DNA of 64,000 nucleotides from Planctomycetota bacterium (GTDB taxonomy: Bacteria > Planctomycetota > UBA1135 > GCA-002686595), in assembly GCA_021413885.1 (NCBI GenBank), contig JAIOPM010000043.1, forward strand, positions 62,001-126,000. Direction: 5' to 3'. The notes below the pieces were generated by a model. It saw only the letters and a program-made list of their open reading frames with translations. It was not told the origin of the DNA and did not search any database. How positions within the stretch are numbered: the first letter of the stretch is position 1; the number at the start of each line of letters is the position of its first letter. Positions 50,282 to 59,853 of the stretch are shown here, in pieces. The position numbers and the translations under genes are program-made.

Positions 50282-51765
50282 ATCCGTCTCTTTCACTCAC
50301 CTTGCTCGCGCTCGCTTCGACCGGCGCCGCCGGCCTCGGCCTGCGCCAGGATCCGGCCGCCGCGCCGACGCAACCTGCACCGTCCGTGCGCTCCGACGTC
50401 GACGATCTGTTCGACACCGACGATGCCGACGACCTGGACGAAGCTCCTGAAGTCGCCGACACGGCGGACGAGGCCGACGAACCCGATGAGGCCGATGAGG
50501 CCGATGAAATCGACGAAGTCGGTGCCGAGGGCTTCGGCGACTTCAGCGACCTCGCGTCGATGAACGGCGACTGGGGCTTCTTCGCAGCCGGCGGTCAGGA
50601 CGACGACGGCGACGCCGAATGGAACGCGCAGGGCGCCGACGAGCTGCGCGAGCACCAACGCGACTTCGAGGCGCTGCGTGAAGCGCTCGAGGAACAACGC
50701 CAGGCGCTCGAAGAGAGCCGTCAAGCGTTCGAGGAATCGCGCCGCGGTTGGGCCGAGTCCCTGCGCGCGCACGCAGAACTCTCGCGGGAACTCGGGGAGC
50801 AGCTCGTTCGCAGCCGCGACGCCCAGGTCGGCGCGCAGCGTGCGAAGGCGCTCAAGCTCCGGGAGCTGATCACGCAACGCGGCCTCGCCGGGAGAATTGC
50901 CGAGGTGCCGTCGTCTCCACGCGGGATGGGGGCGGCGCGAGTCGGCCGACCGGGAACCGCGCGGGGCGGCGCTTCCGCGGATCGGTGCGGAAGAAGCGTG
51001 AGGGTGCTCGGCGGTTCGGGCGGCGGAAGCTGCGCCCCGAAGTGCGAATCCAAGTGCGATGCGAAATGCGAAGCGTCGTGCGAGAGCTCGAGCGCCGCGC
51101 CGTGTGCGCCCCACGCGCAGTCAGGCCCGGCGACCGACGCGACTCCCGCTTCGCCCGGGGTCGTCTACTGGAATGGCGTTGACGGCCAGGGCTACACGAT
51201 GCTCAGCGGCGACTACGGCAAGATCTCCGAGGACGCGTACCGCGCCGCGCAAGATGCGTTGAGCGCGGCCGACTGGTCGCAGGCCTATGCGGGCCAGGTC
51301 GTCGACAAGGCCGCGATCGAGCGCGCCGTCGAAGAAGCGCGCGCCGCGGGCGTGAACGCCGGAGCGTACGCGTTCGACGGCAACGGGCTCGTCAGCCTCG
51401 GCGACTTGGGCGGCGTGTGGACCACGGAGAACGGCCAGGTCGCGGCGGCCGGCGCCGATGCCGCGCAGCGCATGGCGGAGAGCGCGGGCCAGATCGCGCG
51501 CAACGCCAAGGCGATGGCGGAGCGCGAGGTCGCCGTCGCTCGCGGGCACGGTCGCTCCGCCGGTCGCGCGAGCACGACGGGACGCGCGGTCGCCGTCGTT
51601 CCGGATTGGGGCACGCCGTCGGGCGACGTGGCGCCGTCGAGCGACACGATGAACGAGCTCACATCGCTGATCCGCGAGATGAGCTCCGAAGTGCGCGGCC
51701 TCCGCGACGACTTGCGTTCGCTGCGCGAGGACTTGCACCGCGAGCGCGGCGGCGAGCTGCGCTGA
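50278..51765 (+). CDS. Exported Asp/Glu-rich, coiled-coil and Cys-repeat protein of unknown function
   Basis: 495 residues. Signal peptide (about 1-22), an acidic stretch (about 38-85) with repeated D-E-A motifs, a coiled coil (about 120-200; 'LREHQRDFEALREALEEQRQ'), an Arg/Gly-rich hinge, then Cys at 252, 256, 260, 264 and 268 (C-A-P-K-C-E-S-K-C-D-A-K-C-E-A-S-C) and another at 276. A Gly/Ala-rich helical part and a C-terminal coiled coil ('REMSSEVRGLRDDLRSLRED') finish it. ATG 50278 overlaps the M56 stop (ATGA) and has GGAGG at 50266-50270. Operon partner of the repressor and peptidase, so it is probably their regulated output. Family not recognised. Confidence 0.78.
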   Translation: MNPSLSLTLLALASTGAAGLGLRQDPAAAPTQPAPSVRSDVDDLFDTDDADDLDEAPEVADTADEADEPDEADEADEIDEVGAEGFGDFSDLASMNGDWGFFAAGGQDDDGDAEWNAQGADELREHQRDFEALREALEEQRQALEESRQAFEESRRGWAESLRAHAELSRELGEQLVRSRDAQVGAQRAKALKLRELITQRGLAGRIAEVPSSPRGMGAARVGRPGTARGGASADRCGRSVRVLGGSGGGSCAPKCESKCDAKCEASCESSSAAPCAPHAQSGPATDATPASPGVVYWNGVDGQGYTMLSGDYGKISEDAYRAAQDALSAADWSQAYAGQVVDKAAIERAVEEARAAGVNAGAYAFDGNGLVSLGDLGGVWTTENGQVAAAGADAAQRMAESAGQIARNAKAMAEREVAVARGHGRSAGRASTTGRAVAVVPDWGTPSGDVAPSSDTMNELTSLIREMSSEVRGLRDDLRSLREDLHRERGGELR

Positions 51766-51788
51766 ACTCGTAGCGAGTCGTGAAAGAC

Positions 51789-51820
51789 ACCGGGGCGCGT
51801 CCACGCGGACGCGCCCCGGT
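51789..51820. terminator. Bidirectional terminator
   Basis: ACCGGGGCGCGTCC (51789-51802) pairs perfectly with GGACGCGCCCCGGT (51807-51820) around ACGC; TTCGTTT follows on the plus strand. It lies between convergent genes ending at 51765 and 51846 and can serve both. Confidence 0.78.
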
Positions 51821-51845
51821 TCGTTTCGCGAGCTCTCTCTAGAGC

Positions 51846-54170
51846 TCAGCCGCCTTGCACGACTCCGTCGATCACCGACGGAGCTTCGTCGAGCGTCGGC
51901 ATCGGTCCGATGTTCGGCGCGGTGTAGGTCGAGCCGTCCGGCAGGACCAACGCGGACGCGCCGACCAGGTCGAGGCCGGTGCAGCCGAGCGGATCCTCGA
52001 GCAGGTTCATCTCCATGTCGATGCCGCGCACGGCGTACTCGACTCCGGTCGGACCCATCACGGCGCCGTCGGCGATCGAGAACTGCGGCACCCAACGATC
52101 GGGACTGCCGTCGTTGGTGAGATCGATGCCGAGCGCCGGAATGCCCCACAGGTTGCCCGGACCGCCGTAGCTCAACATGAACGTCTGGCCGTCGTAGGTC
52201 GGGTCGGCGTTGCGATCGTTGACGGTCGAGTGCAGGTAGCTGAACTGCAGCGGGGCGTCGAAGTGCACGTAGCCCGGCAACGACGGATCGAACACCGCCG
52301 TGTACTGGTTCCACGAGTTCGCGCCCGTCTCGTACGTGTAGAACTCGTCTTGGTTCCACGCTTCCCAGACGTTCGTGAGCGGGCTCGTGTCCGCCAGCAA
52401 CGCACCGCTCTGCATGCCCCACGTGAACGGTCCGCTCGCCGGCACTTCGCCGTTCGCGAGACCGACCGCGGTAAGCACGGAGCCGTCGCCGTTGACGTCG
52501 TGGTAGAGCGTCATGTCCGAGCCGTCGAACACGAAGACGTGCGGCTGCGCGAGGTTGACGCTGTCGGCGAGGAACACGTCGCCGGCTTCGGCTTCGACCG
52601 CGGTCGTCCCGCTGTCGAGGCACTGCGTGTAGCCGTAGAGCGAGAACGTCCCGCCGCCGCCGAAGATCGGATCGTCGCCGGTGACGAACTCTTGCGCGAA
52701 GTAGGTCAGGTAGGTGTTGCCGTCGACGTAGCTGACTTGGCCGCCGAGCGAGCCGCAGAACATGTTCAGGTAACCGAGCGCCGCCGTGTCGAGCACGATC
52801 GGCGAGCCGAGCGTGACGAACGACTGACTCGGGTCGTCCCACGAGGCGATCGCGACCCAGTCGGGATCCTGGAGCTGCACTTGGTAGCGCACCGGCGGTT
52901 GTTGCGAGAAGTCCCACCACTCCGAGACCAGACCGTCGGCGTCGACGAGGTCGAGCGTGTTGCGCGTGTGGCGCACCAACTTGCCCGGCGCCTTGACGAC
53001 CATGTAGTCGGTCGTGTCGGTGGTGCCGAACTCGTCGCGGTTGATCACGTCGCCGTCGTTGATCGTCACGCCGTTCGGCGCCCAGAGTCCCCAGTAGCCG
53101 ACGTAGCCGTGATCGCCGGTCGCGGTGCGGAACGGGAAGCCCGAGTCGAGGGTGACGCGCTCGCCGTCCTGCGGACCCGACGCGTAGTAGAGGTTGTAGC
53201 GCCAGACGCTGGTCATGAACTGGTCGCGGTGCAAGCAGACGGGGGGATCGGAGTCCTTGCCGCGCAGCACGTACGTCTGGTCGAACGCGAGCGTGTACTG
53301 CTCGACCTGCGGGCCGGTGTCGCCGCTCATCGGATCGTTGTAGCGCGAGATCGCCATCACGCGCGCCGAGCCGCTCGACTGGTCGGCCGACATGTCGACC
53401 GCGACGGCGACGCGCTCCGCGCGGTCACCCGGGTTCGGCGGAGCGACGGTGACGTCGGCTTCCTCGTTGTAGAAGTCGAAGCCGACGTTGCCGGCGGTCA
53501 CGTCGGTGGTCGCGAGCGTGCCCCACATCGTCGGAGCGTTGATCGTGTCGCCCGGTTCGAGTCCGGCGAAGTTCAGTTCGAACTGACCGAACGGAGCGGA
53601 CGCGCTCGAGCCTTCGCTGAGGTCCATCTGCGCTTGGATGACGCCGGGCTGTCCGCCGCCGCCCATTTCGGTGTTCAACCAGAACTTGACCGCTTGCGGC
53701 GAGTCGTTGTCCGCGCGCGAGGAGTCGACGACCCAGAGGTTGTAGGTCGTCGTGCCGCCGCTCGTCGATTGGCCTTGGTCCGACGAGCTCTGATCCTCGC
53801 CTTCCTGACACTTGCCTTCGTCGACTTGCGCGACGTAGAGGCCGTCGTTGACCAACGCGTCGGCGGCGGTCTGCGACACCATGCACAGGATGTTGTTGAC
53901 CGTGCCGATCTTCTTCATCGACGGGTCGTAGACGTGGCCGTGCGCGACGTCGACGTCGTAGGCTGAGCCGGTCGGCGCGGTATACGCGGGAGCGACCGAA
54001 GCCGCCGCGGTCGCGGACGAGCCCGCGCCGGTCGCGGTGACGACCGACATCTGCGAAGGCGCGGACAGGCCGAGGATCGAACTGATGCCGTCACCGGACC
54101 CGCCGCCGCCGCACGAAGTCGCCGCGGCTAGCGACAGGATCACGATCGAACGAAATGCGAAGCGCGACAT
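51846..54170 (-). CDS. Large secreted lipoprotein of unknown function
   Basis: 774 residues. Signal peptide with lipobox A-T-S-C (Cys20) followed by Gly-rich 'GGGGSGDG'. The body is beta-rich with many aromatic, Asp, Gly and Asn residues ('YNLYYASGPQDGERVTLDSG', 'HGYVGYWGLWAPNGV'), a few Cys and no recognisable enzyme motif, typical of surface-exposed adhesive or structural proteins. 'FDGSDMTLYHDVNGDGSVL' has an Asp-rich, Ca-binding-like look. The ATG (54170-54168) is preceded by GGAG. It ends facing the terminator at 51789-51820. Family not recognised. Confidence 0.8.
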   Translation of the reverse strand: MSRFAFRSIVILSLAAATSCGGGGSGDGISSILGLSAPSQMSVVTATGAGSSATAAASVAPAYTAPTGSAYDVDVAHGHVYDPSMKKIGTVNNILCMVSQTAADALVNDGLYVAQVDEGKCQEGEDQSSSDQGQSTSGGTTTYNLWVVDSSRADNDSPQAVKFWLNTEMGGGGQPGVIQAQMDLSEGSSASAPFGQFELNFAGLEPGDTINAPTMWGTLATTDVTAGNVGFDFYNEEADVTVAPPNPGDRAERVAVAVDMSADQSSGSARVMAISRYNDPMSGDTGPQVEQYTLAFDQTYVLRGKDSDPPVCLHRDQFMTSVWRYNLYYASGPQDGERVTLDSGFPFRTATGDHGYVGYWGLWAPNGVTINDGDVINRDEFGTTDTTDYMVVKAPGKLVRHTRNTLDLVDADGLVSEWWDFSQQPPVRYQVQLQDPDWVAIASWDDPSQSFVTLGSPIVLDTAALGYLNMFCGSLGGQVSYVDGNTYLTYFAQEFVTGDDPIFGGGGTFSLYGYTQCLDSGTTAVEAEAGDVFLADSVNLAQPHVFVFDGSDMTLYHDVNGDGSVLTAVGLANGEVPASGPFTWGMQSGALLADTSPLTNVWEAWNQDEFYTYETGANSWNQYTAVFDPSLPGYVHFDAPLQFSYLHSTVNDRNADPTYDGQTFMLSYGGPGNLWGIPALGIDLTNDGSPDRWVPQFSIADGAVMGPTGVEYAVRGIDMEMNLLEDPLGCTGLDLVGASALVLPDGSTYTAPNIGPMPTLDEAPSVIDGVVQGG

Positions 54171-54349
54171 GTACTCTCCATTCGAAGCCGAAGGTCCCGC
54201 CGGAACGCGTTCGATGCGAGCGTCGCTCCCGAGGAGGCGGGCAGGGGGAAGCGCGTCGATCGGGTACGGCCCGCTCGCGTCTTGAGGCCGACGCTCGTTC
54301 GTGAAACGGCGCGCACGAACGCGCGCGAACTTCCTTCGCTACCCGGTCT

Positions 54350-57300
54350 TCAAGCCCAACGCACGAGGTCGCTCAACGCGGCATCGAGCGGCGAGGCGTG
54401 ACGCGCTCGCACGCGGATGCCGTACGCGAAGTAGCCCGAGCGCCCGATCTTGTGCGAGCCCTCGAACACCGCGCCGCCGCCGGCCGGATTGCGCAGCGCG
54501 AGCGGCACGACGATCGAGTTGCGCAGGTCGCGGTCGCCGCGCGTGTGGCCGAGCACGAGCTCGACGCGCACGTCCGCCGGCCTGAGCTCCTTCAAGTCGA
54601 GCTCGACGCGCGCTTCGATCGCGTCGCCGACGGCGAGGCCCGCGAGGTCCGCGAGCTTGACCGACGCGAAACGGATCTCGGGGAACCCGCGCCGGATGCG
54701 CTGGTGATCGCGCGAGACCTCGCGCAAGTTCTCGCAACGTCCCGCGGTCAACTCGCCGAAGCGCCGTGCGAGGTCGATGTACGCGCGATCGCGGTACTCG
54801 GAGACCATGCGATCGGTGTTGAAGACCGACGGGATCGTCTCGAACGCGTGGCGCACCTTCTGCATCCACGCGTGCGGGACGCCTTGGGCATCGCGGTCGA
54901 AGAAGAGCGGCAGCACTTCTTCGTCGAGCAGGCGATACAGCGTCGCGGCGTCGAGTTCGTCTTGGAGATCCTGGCTCGGGTACGCGCGGCCGTCGCCGAT
55001 CGACCAACCGTTGCGGCCGTCGAACGCCTCGACCCACCAACCGTCGGGGATCGAGAGGTTGAGCGCGCCGTTCGCCGCCGCCTTCATGCCCGACGTGCCG
55101 CTCGCCTCGAGCGGACGGATCGGATTGTTGAGCCACACGTCGACGCCTTGCACGAGCGAACGCGCGAGGTCGACGTCGTAGTCCTCGAGGAAGAAGACCT
55201 TGCCGAGGAAATCGGGCGAGCGCGAGAGCTCGACGATGCGCTTCAACATCGCCTGGCCTTCGCCGTCGCGCGGGTGCGCCTTGCCGGCGAAGAAGAGGCG
55301 CAGCGGGCGCTTCGGATCGTTGAGGAGCGCGAGCAGGCGCTCGCGGTCGGAGAACAGCAGCGTCGCGCGCTTGTACGGCGCGAAGCGACGCGCGAAACCG
55401 ACGAGCAACGCGCGTTCGTCGAGGCCTTCGAGCATCCGCGAGAGCACGCGCGGACTGTCGGAGCGCTCGAGGAACGTCTTCTCGAGACTTTCGCGGACCT
55501 TGGCGAGCAGACGGCGCCGCGCGGGCTTGCGCACTTCCCAGATCGCCGCGGGCTCGATCGACTTGGCGCGCTGCGCGAAGTCCGCGCCGGTGACCGGACG
55601 GCGTTCGGCGCCGAAGAGCCGCGCGACTTCCGGGTGCGTCCACGTCGGCAAGTGCACGCCGTTGGTGATCGAACCGACCGGCACTTCGGCGCGCAGGTAC
55701 TGCGGCCAGAACGAGTGCAGCAGCGCGCGCGACACGTCGCCGTGCAGCTTGGAGACGCCGTTGACCGCGCTCGCGAAGTTCATCGCGAGGAAGGTGACGT
55801 TGAACGCGCTCTTGTCTTCTTCGCTGTGGCCGAGCGCGAGGAATTGATCCCACGGCAGACCGACCCACGCCGGCGCGTCGGAGAAATAACGCCGGATGAG
55901 ATCCTCACCGAAGCGATCGTGTCCCGCCGGAACCGGCGTGTGCGTCGTGAAGACCGTCGTCGCGCGGACGAGCTCGCGAGCTTCGGGGAACGTCAGGCCG
56001 TGTTCGCGGATCAGTTGCCCGACGCGCTCGAGCGCGAGGAACGCCGCGTGGCCTTCGTTGATGTGCCACACCGACGGTTGGATGCCGAGGCGCGCGAGCA
56101 GACGTGAACCGCCGCGGCCGAGCACGATCTCTTGGCGCAAACGCGTCTCGTGGTCGCCGCCGTAGAGCTGATCGGTGATCGCCTTGTCCTCGGGGCGATT
56201 CGCGTCGACGTTGGAGTCGAGCAAGTAGAGCGTGATGCGCCCGACGCGCACCGACCACGCGCGCAGGACGAGGATGCTGGTCGGCAGCTCGAGGGTCACC
56301 TCGAGCCGCGCGCCGCGTTCGTCGAGCACGGGCTCGATCGCGAGGTTGCGCGGCGTGTTGTCGGCGGTGCCGGCGATCTGATCGCCGAGCACCGTCAAGC
56401 GTTGGCGCAAGTAGCCGAGGCGATAGAAGAGCCCGACGCCGACGAGCGGCAGCTCGAGGTCGCTCGCCGACTTCAGGTGATCGCCCGCGAGAATCCCGAG
56501 ACCGCCGGAGTAGATCGGCAACGATTCGTGCAGGCCGAACTCCGCCGAGAAGTACGCGACCGGATGGCGCGCGGTGAGATCACCGTGCTCGCGCGCGGGC
56601 TTGGCGAGGTACGCGTCGAGGCGCGCGAGGATGCGCTCGAGCTTCTCGAGGTAGCGCGGATCCGCGGCGCGCGCGGCCAGGTCCTCGGGGAAGACGATGC
56701 GCAGGAACGAGATCGGGTTGTGACCGCTGGTCTCCCACGAGAGCGGGGAGAGCTCGCGGAAGATCTCCTGCGCCTCGGGATCCCAGCACCACCAGAAATT
56801 GCGCGCGAGCCGCGCGAGACCTTCGAGCGGTTTCGGCAGCGTCGCCGAGACCTGGAACGGCACGAGGCGCGGACGCTTCGGTTCTTCGCTCGGGCTGACG
56901 GCGACCAGCGCGCGCGGACGACCGGCGGCGCCGCCGGTCTGCGCGACGCGCGTCGCGGTGCGCTCGAGCGCCATCGCGATCGCGCGATCGTAGTGCTGGA
57001 TCAGATCGGTCCACGCGGTGCGCTGCGCGGTCGCCCGACAGATTTCGTAGGTGCGCGGGTAGTCGATCGGTTCGCTGGTCCAACGCTCCATCTCGGCCGC
57101 AAGTTCCTCGGCGGCGAGCGCGTCGGTCTTGCCGACGCGTTCGAGCACGGTGACGCCGTCCTCGCGCGTCAATCCGACGGAACGCGCCCAACGTCCGAAG
57201 CCCGCGTAGTCGGTGGTGATCGTCGGCACGCCGACCGCGAGGCTCTCCTCCGGCGTGTAGCCCCACGGCTCGTAGAACGACGGGAAGGACGACAGGTCCA

Positions 57301-58570
57301 TCGTCCGCAACACCGCCTCGTACGGCATGTTGAGCAGACCGTCGGAGCCGTTGAGGTAGACCGGGATCTGCACGACCTTCACGCGGTCGCCGAGCGCGTT
57401 CTGGAGCTTGAGCCGCGCCGTGTTGCGTTGGATCGGATCGTTGTCGCGATCGATCAGGTTGTGCGTCGAGACGCCGAGTTGCTTGTCGATCTCCGCGAGC
57501 GGCCGTTGCAGGCGATCGAGCACCGACTTGCACACGCCCGAGTGCGCGGCGGGCACCATCAAGAACGTGACGATGCGCCGGCCCTTGCGCGCGTTCAGCA
57601 ACGCGAGCGCGTCGAGCAGCGTGTCGATGCCCTTGTTGTGGTACTCGTAGCGCCCGGAGAGGCACACGAAGATCGCGTCGGAGACGTCTTGGCCGAGGAA
57701 ACGGTGCGCGAACTCGCGCATGCGCGGCTCGGCGACCTTGCGCGGGAAACCGCCGGCGAGCTCATCGATCACGTCGAGGTCGATGCCGTTCGGCAACAGC
57801 GGATCGGCGTCGCGGCCGAAGAAGAGCTTCGCCTCGCGCGCCGTGATCTCGCTGACCGTCGTGAAGACGTCGGCGGTGTGCGCGCACACGCCTTCGATCG
57901 AGTGCTTCGCGCGCACGCCGAGTTCCTGCGCCAGATCGTCGACCGTGCGACCGTTCAAGCCTTGCTCGGGCGAGCGTCCGGTCGACGACAACGCGCGACC
58001 GAGCACCGTCGCGTGCGTCGTGAAGATCGAACCGACCTCGGGGCACTTCTCCTCGAGATAGAGGAGGCCCGCGCCGGTCATCCACTCGTGGAACTGCGCG
58101 ACCGCGCGGCCGCCCGAACCGTTGTCGGCGAAGGAGGTTTGCGTCCAGCGCTCGATCACCAACCCGGCGGCGTGGCCGAAGAGCACCGGCTCGACGTAGT
58201 CCCAACTGCCGAAGATCGAATCGACCTTGAAGCGCTCCCACAGCCGCGCGAGCACCTGGTCCTTCTTCTCGAAGAGCCCCGAGAACGCGACCAGGATCGT
58301 CCGCGGCGCGCCCGGGATCTTCCAACGGCCGACGCGCACCGCGACTCCGGCGGCGCGACAACCGTCGGCGAACTCCGCGAAGCGCGCGGTCTCGTCCTCG
58401 AACGTGCGCTCGATCTCCGGGTTGCCGAGCAGCCACGGCCCGATGCACACGTAGCGATCGCCGTAGCGCGCGACCAGCGTCTTCGCCTTCGTCGACACCA
58501 CCGTGTGGATGCCGCCGACCTTGTTGCAAACCTCCCAGGAGACTTCGAACAGCGTGTGCGTTTGACTCAC
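54350..58570 (-). CDS. Fusion of glycogen synthase (GT3-like) and alpha-glucan phosphorylase (GT35)
   Basis: 1406 residues. N-terminal half (about 1-560) is a glycogen synthase of the animal/yeast-like GT3 type: 'FEVSWEVCNKVGGIHTVVST' at 8-27, 'SFYEPWGYTPEESLAVGVPT'. A short linker leads to a glucan phosphorylase (about 590-1270): 'YFSAEFGLHESLPIYSGGLG', 'GSITNGVHLPTW', 'RRFAPYKRATLLF' and the PLP site 'EASGTSGMKAAANGALNLS' with Lys1163. A beta-rich C-terminal domain (about 1290-1406) follows. So one chain carries glucan elongation (from UDP- or ADP-glucose) and phosphorolysis. GTG 58570 overlaps the TGA of the GH57 gene by 4 nt. No frameshift in between; the fusion is genuine in this sequence. 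Confidence 0.93.
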   Translation of the reverse strand: MSQTHTLFEVSWEVCNKVGGIHTVVSTKAKTLVARYGDRYVCIGPWLLGNPEIERTFEDETARFAEFADGCRAAGVAVRVGRWKIPGAPRTILVAFSGLFEKKDQVLARLWERFKVDSIFGSWDYVEPVLFGHAAGLVIERWTQTSFADNGSGGRAVAQFHEWMTGAGLLYLEEKCPEVGSIFTTHATVLGRALSSTGRSPEQGLNGRTVDDLAQELGVRAKHSIEGVCAHTADVFTTVSEITAREAKLFFGRDADPLLPNGIDLDVIDELAGGFPRKVAEPRMREFAHRFLGQDVSDAIFVCLSGRYEYHNKGIDTLLDALALLNARKGRRIVTFLMVPAAHSGVCKSVLDRLQRPLAEIDKQLGVSTHNLIDRDNDPIQRNTARLKLQNALGDRVKVVQIPVYLNGSDGLLNMPYEAVLRTMDLSSFPSFYEPWGYTPEESLAVGVPTITTDYAGFGRWARSVGLTREDGVTVLERVGKTDALAAEELAAEMERWTSEPIDYPRTYEICRATAQRTAWTDLIQHYDRAIAMALERTATRVAQTGGAAGRPRALVAVSPSEEPKRPRLVPFQVSATLPKPLEGLARLARNFWWCWDPEAQEIFRELSPLSWETSGHNPISFLRIVFPEDLAARAADPRYLEKLERILARLDAYLAKPAREHGDLTARHPVAYFSAEFGLHESLPIYSGGLGILAGDHLKSASDLELPLVGVGLFYRLGYLRQRLTVLGDQIAGTADNTPRNLAIEPVLDERGARLEVTLELPTSILVLRAWSVRVGRITLYLLDSNVDANRPEDKAITDQLYGGDHETRLRQEIVLGRGGSRLLARLGIQPSVWHINEGHAAFLALERVGQLIREHGLTFPEARELVRATTVFTTHTPVPAGHDRFGEDLIRRYFSDAPAWVGLPWDQFLALGHSEEDKSAFNVTFLAMNFASAVNGVSKLHGDVSRALLHSFWPQYLRAEVPVGSITNGVHLPTWTHPEVARLFGAERRPVTGADFAQRAKSIEPAAIWEVRKPARRRLLAKVRESLEKTFLERSDSPRVLSRMLEGLDERALLVGFARRFAPYKRATLLFSDRERLLALLNDPKRPLRLFFAGKAHPRDGEGQAMLKRIVELSRSPDFLGKVFFLEDYDVDLARSLVQGVDVWLNNPIRPLEASGTSGMKAAANGALNLSIPDGWWVEAFDGRNGWSIGDGRAYPSQDLQDELDAATLYRLLDEEVLPLFFDRDAQGVPHAWMQKVRHAFETIPSVFNTDRMVSEYRDRAYIDLARRFGELTAGRCENLREVSRDHQRIRRGFPEIRFASVKLADLAGLAVGDAIEARVELDLKELRPADVRVELVLGHTRGDRDLRNSIVVPLALRNPAGGGAVFEGSHKIGRSGYFAYGIRVRARHASPLDAALSDLVRWA

Positions 58571-59853
58571 GGGGCGGGGCTCGCGGACGGCGTCTTGGCG
58601 GAAGGGGCTTCGGTCGTCGGAAGTTCCGTCGACGACGGTTCGAGCGGAGCAAGAGCGGCGTTCGCCTCCGCGACTCGGCGCGTCAGATCATCGAGCACGT
58701 TCATGAAGGCGATGAAAGCGTCGTGGGGCGAAGCGTAGGGGCTGAAGTACTTGTGCACGTCGCCGTCGGAGAACCACTTCGTGCACTGGTAGTAGACATG
58801 GTCCGAGGTGGTCAGCTTCTTCCACTTCTCGAGCAGCTCCGGATGTCCGGCAGCCGCAGCTTTTCGGACCGCGGGCGCGAGCGAGTAAAGCGCTTCGTGC
58901 GCCGCGCGCTGCATGTGGTTGCCGAGCCACGCGGTCAGATCGCGTTCGGCGTCGGCCCAGGACACGGGGTCGGGGATGTCGAGGCGCGCGATCGGATCGA
59001 AGCGCTCGGCGATCTCGGCCGGCGTCGCGAACGTGAAGCGCGGGTCCTTCAGGATCGCGTCGGGCAGGTGCTCCATGAACGCGAAGATCCCGGTCTCCTT
59101 CCATTGGTGTTCGCCGAACGTCTCGAAGTCCATGAAGAGGCCGACGAACTGCTCCTCGGGCGGCAGAGCGTGGACCCATTCGGCGAAACGATCGGCGGAC
59201 AGCGGCCACTCGGACCACGCGCGGTTCGAGAAGCGGAACGCGATGTCGTCGGAGAGTTTGTAGGAACGCAGCAGGAGCTTGATGCGCTCGCAACCCTCCG
59301 GCCGGTACACGCGGTGGGGGCTGCGCCAACCGAGCAATTGATCCGCGCCCTCGCCGAGGATCGCCTTGAAGCCGAGTTCCTCGACCCAACGCGCGACGCG
59401 GTTGTCGACGACGAGCTCGGTGTTGCGGAACGTCGTCGGTTCGACGCCGAGGAGCTCCTTCACGCGCTTTTGTTGCGCGCGGACTTGGTCCTCGAACTCC
59501 GTGCGGTCGACCAGGAACGACAGCGAGTGGTGCGACGTCTCGCACAGGAACTCGACGCAGCCAGTGTCGGCGAGACGCTTGAAGTTCGCGAGCGCGTCGG
59601 GCGCCCAGAGCTCCATCTGCTCGAGCGCGGTGCCGGAGACCGAGAACGCGCACTTGAACTTCCCCGCGTGCTTCTCGATCTGCGCGAGCAACACCTCGGT
59701 CATCGGCACGTAGCACTTGTCCGCGACCCGCCGCACGATCCGCGCGTTCTCGGTGTCGTCGAAGTAGCCGTCGTGCACGCCGATGTCGAAGAACGTGTAG
59801 CGGCGCAGCCGGAACGGCTGATGCACCTGGAAGTAGAAGACCAGGGCCGTCAT
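58567..59853 (-). CDS. GH57 alpha-glucan hydrolase/transferase
   Basis: 428 residues, no signal peptide, so cytoplasmic. Family GH57 motifs in order: H-Q-P at 11-13, 'SGTALEQMELW', 'ETSHHSLS', 'FRNTELVVDN' with likely nucleophile Glu146, and 'GLFMDFETFGEHQW' with likely acid/base Asp242. Members include alpha-amylase, amylopullulanase and 4-alpha-glucanotransferase. The gene lies in a glycogen operon, so it likely trims or remodels branch chains. ATG 59853 overlaps the GT4 stop as ATGA. Ser/Pro/Thr-rich C-terminal tail. Confidence 0.93.
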   Translation of the reverse strand: MTALVFYFQVHQPFRLRRYTFFDIGVHDGYFDDTENARIVRRVADKCYVPMTEVLLAQIEKHAGKFKCAFSVSGTALEQMELWAPDALANFKRLADTGCVEFLCETSHHSLSFLVDRTEFEDQVRAQQKRVKELLGVEPTTFRNTELVVDNRVARWVEELGFKAILGEGADQLLGWRSPHRVYRPEGCERIKLLLRSYKLSDDIAFRFSNRAWSEWPLSADRFAEWVHALPPEEQFVGLFMDFETFGEHQWKETGIFAFMEHLPDAILKDPRFTFATPAEIAERFDPIARLDIPDPVSWADAERDLTAWLGNHMQRAAHEALYSLAPAVRKAAAAGHPELLEKWKKLTTSDHVYYQCTKWFSDGDVHKYFSPYASPHDAFIAFMNVLDDLTRRVAEANAALAPLEPSSTELPTTEAPSAKTPSASPAP

